Origin: Ceratobasidium sp. AG-K
Taxonomy: Eukaryota; Basidiomycota; Agaricomycetes; Cantharellales; Ceratobasidiaceae
DNA length: 64,000 nt
Reading direction: 5' to 3'
NCBI GenBank assembly: GCA_037039685.1
Contig: JAWNGF010000003.1
Coordinates: 2,542,001 to 2,606,000 of the forward strand
The notes below the pieces were generated by a model. That model was not told where the DNA came from. It saw only the letters and a list, made by a program, of their open reading frames with translations, and did no database searches. Each line of letters starts with the position of its first letter. The stretch's first letter is position 1. This document shows positions 34,224 to 41,728 of this stretch, one piece after another. The translations under genes were made by a program, and so were the position numbers.

Positions 34224-36138
34224 CTGTGTGTGGAGAGACCAAAAAACCGGCAATGGAAACAATGTACTTTAGAGCGACAAATGAATCTACCATTGTTTAC
34301 GCAAGCGTTGCCGGAATCACAGAAGCTATCCCAACTCTCATCGATTCTGGAGCATCAAAAAACTTCTTGGATATCTCGTGGGCTCGATCGAACAACATTC
34401 CACTCATGGAACTTTCCACTCCTAGAAAAGTGATTGGTATCCAAGGGAAGGAACTCTCTCACCAAATCCGTTTCAAAGCAAAGCTGGAACTAGAGGTGGA
34501 AGGAAGAACCTTCAAACAAGTCTTCTTCGCTATGCCTACTGGAGAAACTAAACTTATCCTAGGATTGGAATGGTTAGAAGAATCAAACCCTGTCATTGAT
34601 TGGAAAACGAAGCACATACAATGGCGGACAGAACCGATTCAAGCAAGGACAGCCTCAATAGACAAACTGCCTGAGGAATTCAAGGAATTTGCCGACGTCT
34701 TCAGCGAAGAAAAATTCAAGAGAATCCCGGATCATCGTCCATACGACTGCGCCATCGACTTCAAGGAAGGAGCTGAACTTCCAAAACCAGCCAGACCTAT
34801 CCCACTCTCTCCAGCAGAGTCAATTGCACTAAGAGAATACTTGGATGAAGAAATCGCAGCGGGGAAAATCCGACCAAGCAAATCACCCATTGCATCACCT
34901 TGCTTCTTTGTCAAAAAACCGATCGATCCCAAAAATCCAGGGGCAGTACGCCAACTATGACTTGTTCAAGACCTCAGGGGAGTAAACGCCATTACAAAAG
35001 ATGACAGATTCCCAATGCCCCTAATGGAAGACCTCTTGGATAAAATCAAGGACGCAAAAATTTTCTCCAAAATCGATCTACGCATGGGTTTCAACAATAT
35101 CAGAATCAGGGAGGGAGACGAATGGAAGACAGCTTTCAGAACAAAAGAAGGATTGTTTGAATACGTCATCATGCCTTTTGGACTAAAAAATGCGCCAGCC
35201 ATATTCCAAAGATATATGAACCACATCTTCCATGATCTCATTGACGTATGTGTCATAGTATATATCGACGACATCCTAGTCTTCTCTAAGGACAGAAGTC
35301 AACATACCGTGGATGTCAGGAAAGTGCTAAAAATTTTACTGGAAGAAAATCTGTTCGCAAAGCTTCCAAAATGCGAATTCTTTGTCACCAAATTGACATA
35401 TACCGGACTTGGAATCAGCGACTCAGGCATCTCTATGGAGGAAGAAAAAGTCAAGGCAATAAAGGAATGGAAGGAACCAAGAACGGTCAAACAAGTTCAG
35501 GCGTTCCTAGGATTCGCAAATTTCTACAGAAGATTTGTACCGAATTTCAGCCGATTAGCAAAACCCCTGACAACCTTAACACGAAAGGAGAACAAATGGG
35601 AATGGGGAAACGATCAACAGGAAGCATTTGAAGCCCTAAAAGCGGAAATCAGCAAGGAACCCACTCTACACCATCCGAACCCTGACAAACCCTTTTTCTT
35701 GGAAACAGACGCAAGTGGAGTAGCGATGGGAGCAATCCTGTCACAAAGGCAAGATGATGGCTACCTACACCCTATTGCTTTTCTTTCAAAATCTTTCAAT
35801 GAGGCCCAACTCAACTACGATGTCCACGATAAAGAACTCATGGCTATCATAGAATCTTTAACACATTGGAGGCTATACCTTGAAGGAACAAGGGACCCTA
35901 TCACCATCTACACCGATCATAGGAACCTACAATTCTGGAAGGAAGCACAAACGTTTAACCGCCGACACGCAAGATGGCACCAATTGCTGGCTTCCTATAA
36001 CTTTGACATCATATACCGTCCTGGAATCCTGTCATCAAAACCGGACCTGTTGTCAAGACGGTCAGACCACGAAGATATTCCGACGCCTGAACAAGTTATG
36101 ATATCCATCGAAAGTTCAAAGGATTTGTGGGACGAGTA
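34206..36138 (+). pseudogene. pol: pol, part 1: protease, reverse transcriptase, RNase H
   Basis: The frame continues from the slippery site. The protease has the aspartyl motif TLIDSGASKNFLD and later LILGLEWL. RT begins with the usual segment DCAIDFKEGAELPKPARPIP. The frame is cut by TGA at 34958-34960 inside the conserved start of RT motif 1 (next codons LVQDLRGVNAIT). RT continues with FSKIDLRMGFNNIRIREGDE, FGLKNAPAIFQRYMN and the catalytic VYIDDILVFSKD. RNase H has FLETDASGVAMGAILSQ and IYTDHRNLQFW. The frame stops at TAG (36136-36138), and integrase resumes in the next frame; loss of one base there is the simplest explanation. The TGA fits a C-to-T change. This makes the copy defective. 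Confidence 0.9.
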
Positions 36139-38139
36139 GACACAAACATCATAGAGACGATCAAGGAGGCTCAGGAAACGGACGAAGGATTAACACAAAT
36201 CAAAGAAATTTGCAAATCAAGGGAAACGTTACCAAAAACCTTACAACACAGCGCTAAGGATTATGATTTCAAGGAGGGACTATTATGGTTCAAGGGAAGA
36301 ATCTACGTGCCGGAAGATAAGGAATCCAGACTGGCCATCATGCGAATTCATCACGACTCAAAAATCGCGGGGCATCAAGGACAGGCTAGAACTCTGGAAC
36401 TAATATCTAGAAGATACTTCTGGCCAGGAATGAAGCAAAGCATAAACAGATACGTGGAATCCTGCGAGACCTGCCAACGGACAAAGGGGTCGAAGTCAAT
36501 AGTCCCAATCAAGCCTCTGGAGATTCCAAAAGGACCGTGGGAAGACATAGCGTTCAACTTTGTGGTGAAGTTACCAAAATCCAAAGGATCAGATAGCATC
36601 TTAGTGGTGGTAGACCGATTCTCAAGAATGGCACACTTCATACCCTGCAAAGAATCTCACACGGCAAGCGACCTTGCAAATCTTTTCATCACAAATGTTT
36701 GGAAACTACACGGTTTTCCAAAAAGCACGATCTCAGACCAAGGGACTACTTTCAATTCCAAACTTATGAAAGCCATTTATGAGAAAATCGGAACTAGCCC
36801 AGGTTTCAGTACTGCCTACCACCCCCAAACAGATGGAATAACGGAGAGAATCAATCAATGGATGGAAGGCTGGCTACGATCGTTTGTCAACCACCGGCAG
36901 GACGATTGGGCGGACTTATTACTGATTGCGGAGTTCAGCTATAATCTACAGAAGCACCGCGTAACAGGTAGTTCCCCTTTCGAAATTGTCTACGGGAGGG
37001 AACCACTGTGGAACATCTCAGCAGAAGAATCAACGGTTCCAGAAGCAAACAACATCACAGGAAAATGGCGTAAAATCCACGACAAAGCAATTGCATCAAT
37101 GGAAACCCAAAAACTCCCAGGAGAAGAGCCAAAGGACGAGTACCAAGAAGGAGATCTAGTATGGCTGCTAGGAAAGAACATTCAAACAAAAAGACCATCA
37201 AAGAAACTGGATAACAAAAAGCACGGACCATTTGTTGTGAGACGACGGATAGGGTCACACGCCTATGAGCTCGATTTGCCGGCAACAATGAGGGTGCACC
37301 CTGTTTTTCACATCGATTTGCTCAGCCCTTACAAGAAAGACACCGAATTCAGCCGTAATCAACCCCGTCCACCGCCAATCATAACAGAAGAAGGAGAAGA
37401 AGAATATGAAGTAGAAAAGATTTTGGACTGGAAGGAGACAAAGGACGGTCTTTTTTACAGGGTCAGATGGAAGGGTTATGGAAGTGAAGAAGACACAGAA
37501 CAAAGGGCGGAAGATTTTGGTCACCTTTCAAAGATCATCAAGGACCTTCTACGCCGACACCCCGAAGCTCCCACGCCATCTAACTACGCTCCAGGGAAGA
37601 TAAAAGGCAGAAGGGGTGAAACGGGCTGCCTCACTTGCAAAACTTGCTACTACTCCAAGAAACACCCCCAACTCGACGCTTTAAATCTTTTTTGCTCTCT
37701 ACAATGCCTGCTGTCACCCGCTACACCATTGCCAACAACCTCACCCGCGTCCTCGAAGGACCTGCCTTTGCCACGGCAAGGATCCTTGACTCCGGAGCCG
37801 CCCTCTACGTCTTCAAGAGGTCACAACAAAGCTTGGGCAGAATGCACTTCAGGGCCTCGGACAACATCCTCCACTCAGACCTGGGGGAATTCCAGTGGGT
37901 CGGAAAAAAGTGGCCAACACGCATGCAGCTCCTACGGAAGGACATATTTGTCTGCCGGGGATGTGCCGCTTTCCAGGTCTTGGAGGTCGTTCTCCTCTCC
38001 ACCCACATGCTTGGGGTGGTTGAATGGGGCCAAGAAGGAGCGTACTCAAGCAAGTGGGTACCAGGTTACGACGGAAGGCAGCCAACGCTCCGACCTAGAT
38101 GGAACGATGCCTGGGATGCCAACTACAAAAAGGACCTGA
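36139..38139 (+). CDS. pol: pol, part 2: integrase with C-terminal chromodomain
   Basis: The zinc-binding HHCC part reads IHHDSKIAGHQGQARTLEL and YVESCETCQRTKG. The catalytic core has VVVDRFSRMAHFIPC, ISDQGTTFNSK and TAYHPQTDGITERIN, giving D, D and E. The GPY/F-like part (KHGPFVVRRRIGSHAYELDL, HPVFHIDLLSPY) leads to a chromodomain near 37397-37560: EYEVEKILDWKE, FYRVRWKGYGSEED, HLSKIIKDLLRRHP. Chromodomains can direct integration to marked chromatin. The frame stays open to 38139, but after about 37610 the sequence is low-complexity Ser/Pro and overlaps the W-rich ORF. The functional end of pol is probably before that. The upstream join to RNase H is frameshifted. Confidence 0.9.
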   Translation, partial: DTNIIETIKEAQETDEGLTQIKEICKSRETLPKTLQHSAKDYDFKEGLLWFKGRIYVPEDKESRLAIMRIHHDSKIAGHQGQARTLELISRRYFWPGMKQSINRYVESCETCQRTKGSKSIVPIKPLEIPKGPWEDIAFNFVVKLPKSKGSDSILVVVDRFSRMAHFIPCKESHTASDLANLFITNVWKLHGFPKSTISDQGTTFNSKLMKAIYEKIGTSPGFSTAYHPQTDGITERINQWMEGWLRSFVNHRQDDWADLLLIAEFSYNLQKHRVTGSSPFEIVYGREPLWNISAEESTVPEANNITGKWRKIHDKAIASMETQKLPGEEPKDEYQEGDLVWLLGKNIQTKRPSKKLDNKKHGPFVVRRRIGSHAYELDLPATMRVHPVFHIDLLSPYKKDTEFSRNQPRPPPIITEEGEEEYEVEKILDWKETKDGLFYRVRWKGYGSEEDTEQRAEDFGHLSKIIKDLLRRHPEAPTPSNYAPGKIKGRRGETGCLTCKTCYYSKKHPQLDALNLFCSLQCLLSPATPLPTTSPASSKDLPLPRQGSLTPEPPSTSSRGHNKAWAECTSGPRTTSSTQTWGNSSGSEKSGQHACSSYGRTYLSAGDVPLSRSWRSFSSPPTCLGWLNGAKKERTQASGYQVTTEGSQRSDLDGTMPGMPTTKRT

Positions 38140-38468
38140 GTGACTGGAGGATGGAGAGGGGCCAATACCAGAAGGAGAAGATCAACTGGGAACCCTACTG
38201 GTGGAAGAAGGAGGAGGCTGATGTGTCGGCATGGAAGGAGGCAGAGCCCAATGTGCGACAGTGGGACAAGGAGTTCGTGGAGGCTCAGGAAAGGGTTTTG
38301 GACTGGTCCAAGGCCAACTGGACAAGGGAGGAGACATGGGAAGAGTGGGAGAAGTTCTCGGACGAACCAGGGAACACCGCGTTCAATCCCATCGACCTGA
38401 CCTTGGAGGAAGATGAAGGGCTTGAAGAATTTATGCTGAGGAAAGGGAAGGACTGCGCGGTACAGTAA
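37704..38468 (+). CDS. Extra Trp-rich ORF between integrase and 3' LTR
   Basis: The ATG at 37704 (MPAVTRYTIANNLTRVLEGP) opens a 254-codon frame ending 42 bp before the 3' LTR. The N-terminal half is globular-looking (DSGAALYVFKRSQQSLGRMH, FVCRGCAAFQVLEVVLLSTH). The C-terminal half is rich in Trp, Glu and Lys in a loose repeat (WDANYKKDLSDWRMERG, YQKEKINWEPYWWKKEEAD, WSKANWTREETWEEWEKF). No signal peptide or membrane segment is evident, so a classical envelope is unlikely. It overlaps the tail of the integrase frame by 436 bp in another frame. I do not recognise the family; it could be an element-specific accessory protein or a captured host fragment. Confidence 0.7.
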   Translation: MPAVTRYTIANNLTRVLEGPAFATARILDSGAALYVFKRSQQSLGRMHFRASDNILHSDLGEFQWVGKKWPTRMQLLRKDIFVCRGCAAFQVLEVVLLSTHMLGVVEWGQEGAYSSKWVPGYDGRQPTLRPRWNDAWDANYKKDLSDWRMERGQYQKEKINWEPYWWKKEEADVSAWKEAEPNVRQWDKEFVEAQERVLDWSKANWTREETWEEWEKFSDEPGNTAFNPIDLTLEEDEGLEEFMLRKGKDCAVQ

Positions 38469-38497
38469 GTCCATTCAGGTCCCCCAAATGGACTCAT

Positions 38498-38506
38498 AGG
38501 GGGGAG
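38498..38506 (+). other. Polypurine tract
   Basis: AGGGGGGAG lies 3 bp before the 3' LTR. This is the expected place for priming of plus-strand DNA. Confidence 0.85.
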
Positions 38507-38509
38507 TAA

Positions 38510-38940
38510 TGTCGTGAGCCAGCTCACTCCATCGGACTCGACTGTTGTCTCGCCCGCCTGTTCCTTTCTTCTGTGTTGTGTTCCGTTTCCGTTTGCCGCA
38601 TTGCCACCTTCTTGTGGTTATCCTGTTACATTGTGTAACGCGGCTGTGCTTTGTACGAGTCATGTCTGTTCATACAGCATGACTCACATGGACACTCCTG
38701 ACTGGTAGACTGTATGACTCGGCCACTTCTTGAATATATATAGAAGACCAACAAGCCTGGTAACCCCAGCTTGTTTTGTCTCGTCAAAACATCCCCTTCG
38801 AGTGACACTTAGAACCACCCCTACCCTCAAGAGCCTACAGATGCTTAAGTGTGTTGCGGTTCAAGAGGTCACTCAGGTCTTAGTGCCGTCCACTCTCCGT
38901 CGCGGCTTGTCTCATAGCCACCAAGAAGAAGCTTACGACA
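38510..38940 (+). repeat. 3' LTR
   Basis: 431 bp, same ends as the 5' LTR. Differences from it are two near 38597-38600 (GCTGCG versus GCCGCA), one near 38782 and one near 38842. Confidence 0.97.
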
Positions 38941-38945
38941 TTGCA
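38941..38945. repeat. Target-site duplication of LTR element, right copy
   Basis: TTGCA, identical to 31765-31769. Confidence 0.93.
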
Positions 38946-39283
38946 GCCTTTGCGCACATACACAATCCCCGACGGGCCAACTCAGATAACTTAATTGGCA
39001 GAGTAAAGACATCCCACTGCCGGGTGGCAGTTGCGCCGTAAAGGCGCCGGAACGGGTCATGGTCGTCCCGGGCGTTCCCAATAGGGCCCCACCACGGGTC
39101 GGAGAAAATAAGAATATCAAAGTCAGAATAAATCTCACCAGAAAGGATAGCATGGGCGCGAAATGATGATTTTGTGATATTTAGTTGTAGCACATGACGA
39201 GTGATCAAGTCATCAGCGCTGACAGCTGCAGGGGGCCTTTGGAGGCCCTCGTCCTGCTGTGATGCCTGAGGGTTTTCAGGCAT
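38941..39283 (-). pseudogene. LINE ORF2, 5' part (start of endonuclease)
   Basis: ORF2 begins at the ATG at 39283 (MPENPQASQQDEGLQRPP), overlapping the ORF1 stop. The endonuclease start is seen in LQLNITKSSFRAHAILS, DILIFSDPWWGPIGNA and WDVFTLPI. The frame used here does not continue into the part beyond the LTR element. The frame that does continue (GIVYVRKG, then CNLRARILPDAP after the insertion) is shifted by one, so a small indel lies near 38960-39000 in addition to the insertion. Confidence 0.85.
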
Positions 39284-39284
39284 C
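39261..39284 (-). promoter_or_regulatory. Stem-loop over LINE ORF1 stop / ORF2 start
   Basis: GATGCCTGA and TCAGGCATC form a perfect 9-bp stem with a 6-nt loop. On the sense (minus) strand the first arm carries both the ORF2 ATG (39283-39281) and the ORF1 TGA (39278-39276). This could drive stop-restart translation of ORF2. Confidence 0.75.
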
Positions 39285-41627
39285 AACGATGATTGGGTTG
39301 GGTGCGGCTCCGGCTTCAGGAGCGGGGTTGGGGTTTGGGGCATGGGTGATCAGGCCAGCCTTGTCAGTCTTGTCTTCTTCGTCGTCTTGAGTCATGTCGA
39401 TGGGGTTGTGTGGGTCTCCGCCCTCGGATGGGGGAACGGAGTCACGGACCTTGGCTTCCGCCAACACCTCTTGTAGACCTCGGCGGTAGCCTCGGCGCTT
39501 TGGGCAATTGGGGTTGCCGAACTCATGTGCACCTTTGCAGGCGCAGCATTTGGCTGGGTGGGTGCACTTGGTGCCGTCAGTAATGTGAGTATAGCCTTCT
39601 TTCTTGCAGGCCTGGCACTTGGCGTGGTGAGTGGCGGTGGTGTGGCTGTCGCCGCAAAGGGAGCAGCGGACAGGTCGATTGCAGTTGCGCGGGTTGGGGC
39701 ACTCATATGAACAGCAGCAAGTGCAGATTGACATTCGGGGCTTCTCAATGAAGGCTTGGATAATCGAGGGGCCTTTGCGCATACCAAAACCAATACTGAG
39801 GGTTTGTAGCTCTTCAAGAGCGGTCTTGTTCGGGTCTTCAACAGACATAATGACCTTTGCGTGGCGGTCACCGTCCGTATTGATTTGATTGGGGTGCTTG
39901 AGCCAGCGAGGGAGCGTGGCCATTGGGTACTTCTTGATAAACAAGTCGGGGAGAACTTCGAGGAGTTGGATCCTCAAGGTCTCGTTAGAGGAAACCGTCT
40001 CGGCGACGAGATCCTCACTGGCGACATAAAAGTGAGTAGGTACGTGAGAAATAAGGATTTTGGTCCATTCGACATTGCGCGTGAGCACGCCCATGCCAGG
40101 AGCCTGGAGATTGTGGATCATGCCCGCCGACCACTTGTCGACATCCGACTCTTTGGTTTTGGGCGCAAAATCAATGCTGATATGTCCGGCCGGTGTGAAA
40201 CCAGCGGAGATACAGCGCGGGTAGGGACCCTTGCCGTTTTCGTGCTCGATTTTTTTGAAATATTCGCAGACTCGGTTGTGAACGCGCTGATGCGAGTTGT
40301 GCTCGAACCAGTCTTTCGGTATGCTGGGGGTGAACTTGATGAGGAAACACGGGCCACGGGGGGTGTTTGACGAATCCTTGGTGTAGGCGGTCTTGTTGTT
40401 GGGTTTGGGTTGGGTGAAAGTGACCTTGGGGCCACTGCGATTGCCAGTGGGCGCTTGATTCCCAGCGGCCTTGGCTGTGTCCGCGAAGGACTTCTTGGCT
40501 TCGGGCTGGCCAGGATTGCCTACAGAGTTAGCAGGTTTGACCGGAGTGTTAGATTCGAAAGAGTTGTGCACAAGGGCAGGTTTGGCCGTGAGGGCCTTGA
40601 CAATGGCGGTCTTGTTGACCGTCTGGACGCTCGGGGTGGGCGCTGCAGGGGCCTTTCCGTATTTCTTGGAAAGATCTGCAAGGGCTTTCTCGACCATGGC
40701 CGCCTTCTCCTCGGGTTTGGGGCCTGGGGCATTGGCGTCCTCGGGAGTCAGCGTGCTCGAGAGTGGGACATATTTGGTTTTCTTGCAGCGGTTACGGGTG
40801 GGGACGGTGTGGAAACCGTCGTCCTTCTTGGGTAGAGCTTCGGATGTAGGGGTGGGCTTGGGCGAAGGGGCCCAGACCGTATTGGGCGAGGGGGCTCGGA
40901 CCGTATTGGGTGAGCTCGACGATTCTCGCTCATCCACGGTGGCGGGAGCCATATCCTCGTCCGACACCTTGATCCACTTCCCAAACTTCTTGGGGTCCCA
41001 TTGTGCGAGTAAATCTTTGCAGTCGTCTATAGAAGCACAAGTGCGGTTAGCAATAAAGAGGTTAAAACGAACGAGCTGGAGAGCAGAATGTTCGGCTGCA
41101 TTCGCGATTTCTGGGTCAGCATTGGGTGTGTAAGGCGAGCTGATAAGGTCATCGAGCTCAAGGGATCTATTGCGTTTTTGAGGGGGTGGGGTGGGTTCCC
41201 ATTCCTGGGTGCCAGCCCACGACTCAGCTGGTTGCATGTCGACTGGAGGTTCGACGTAGTATGAATTGCCATCGTATGGCTTGATGAGGTCGTCAAACCC
41301 GCCCGGGGAGACGGGTCGAGAGCCAAAGGGTGAGTTCATGGGAGTTGCAAGACGGTTGATGGCCATATCCACGAAATTGTGGAATTTTTCGGCTTGATCG
41401 AGTAGCTGGTAATATACGGCCCTCTCGGATTCGGAAAGGGGGGCGTGTACGTGATTGAGTCTTGAAGTCATCGCATCCACAATGGCACTGAATGGGCCTC
41501 GGATGGAGTCGACTAGGGCCACCCCGTGAGAAGCAAGGAAATGCTCCTGTGGGACAGCGAGATGCCTGCGGGCTTTAAAATCGATATCAGCAGCAAGGGA
41601 AGTGCAAATCTGCGTATTCTCTCCCAT
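39276..41627 (-). CDS. LINE ORF1, gag-like protein with zinc knuckles
   Basis: From the ATG at 41627 (MGENTQICTSLAADIDFKAR) the frame stays open for about 780 codons. The middle is Pro/Ser/Lys-rich and disordered. A folded part begins near GPCFLIKFTPSIPKDWFE. The C-terminus is Cys/His-rich: ICTCCCSYECPNPRNCNR, RCSLCGDSHTTATHHAKC, CTHPAKCCACKGAHEFGNPN. These are consecutive CCHC-like knuckles, as in ORF1 of Tad/I/jockey-type LINEs, which bind the element RNA. The ORF may have lost its original 5' end, since the duplication begins 9 bp upstream. It ends in TGA overlapping the ORF2 start by 8 bases. Confidence 0.88.
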   Translation of the reverse strand: MGENTQICTSLAADIDFKARRHLAVPQEHFLASHGVALVDSIRGPFSAIVDAMTSRLNHVHAPLSESERAVYYQLLDQAEKFHNFVDMAINRLATPMNSPFGSRPVSPGGFDDLIKPYDGNSYYVEPPVDMQPAESWAGTQEWEPTPPPQKRNRSLELDDLISSPYTPNADPEIANAAEHSALQLVRFNLFIANRTCASIDDCKDLLAQWDPKKFGKWIKVSDEDMAPATVDERESSSSPNTVRAPSPNTVWAPSPKPTPTSEALPKKDDGFHTVPTRNRCKKTKYVPLSSTLTPEDANAPGPKPEEKAAMVEKALADLSKKYGKAPAAPTPSVQTVNKTAIVKALTAKPALVHNSFESNTPVKPANSVGNPGQPEAKKSFADTAKAAGNQAPTGNRSGPKVTFTQPKPNNKTAYTKDSSNTPRGPCFLIKFTPSIPKDWFEHNSHQRVHNRVCEYFKKIEHENGKGPYPRCISAGFTPAGHISIDFAPKTKESDVDKWSAGMIHNLQAPGMGVLTRNVEWTKILISHVPTHFYVASEDLVAETVSSNETLRIQLLEVLPDLFIKKYPMATLPRWLKHPNQINTDGDRHAKVIMSVEDPNKTALEELQTLSIGFGMRKGPSIIQAFIEKPRMSICTCCCSYECPNPRNCNRPVRCSLCGDSHTTATHHAKCQACKKEGYTHITDGTKCTHPAKCCACKGAHEFGNPNCPKRRGYRRGLQEVLAEAKVRDSVPPSEGGDPHNPIDMTQDDEEDKTDKAGLITHAPNPNPAPEAGAAPNPIIVDA

Positions 41628-41636
41628 GGCGTTAAA

Positions 41637-41650
41637 CCACGTGACCACGT
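41637..41650. repeat. Target-site duplication of LINE, right copy (14 bp)
   Basis: CCACGTGACCACGT, identical to 27989-28002. The empty site contains CACGTG twice (an E-box-like hexamer). Confidence 0.9.
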
Positions 41651-41728
41651 GTGAGTCCTGGCTGACACCATCACATTAAGAAGGGATCCCCACTCAGATC
41701 AGGCCAAGTTCCGTACCATTGGAAATAT

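Larger units (their letters stand above)
31770..38940 (+). mobile_element. Ty3/Gypsy chromovirus LTR retrotransposon (7,171 bp)
   Basis: Two 431-bp LTRs with TGTCGT...ACGACA ends flank gag, pol (protease, RT, RNase H, integrase with chromodomain) and an extra 3' ORF. The element is inserted into a LINE and flanked by TTGCA on both sides. By eye the LTRs differ at 4 of 431 positions, all transitions (C/T or G/A), so insertion was fairly recent. pol is broken by an in-frame TGA at 34958 and a frame change at 36136-36138, so this copy is unlikely to move by itself. The chromodomain and the self-priming signature place it near the Tf1/sushi group of fungal chromoviruses (inference). Confidence 0.95.
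28003..41636 (-). mobile_element. Non-LTR retrotransposon (LINE, Tad-like), interrupted by an LTR element
   Basis: Read on the minus strand, the element runs from ORF1 (gag-like, CCHC knuckles) to ORF2 (endonuclease, reverse transcriptase, RNase H) and ends in a 31-nt A tail. It has a 14-bp target-site duplication. About 7.2 kb of the span is a nested LTR retrotransposon with its 5-bp duplication, so the LINE itself is about 6.5 kb. Only 9 bp separate the right duplication from the ORF1 ATG, so the 5' end is probably truncated. ORF2 carries a frameshift as well as the insertion, so the copy should be inactive. The ORF layout with RNase H fits the Tad1-type LINEs common in fungi; clade assignment is inference. 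Confidence 0.9.

Noticed and set aside
37611..38139. Tail of the integrase frame as a real C-terminal domain
   Set aside because: It is low-complexity Ser/Pro, follows the chromodomain and overlaps the better-looking W-rich ORF, so it is probably open by chance.
39525..41133. Several open frames on the plus strand opposite LINE ORF1
   Set aside because: They lie opposite a convincing zinc-knuckle ORF and have no domain; compositional shadows.
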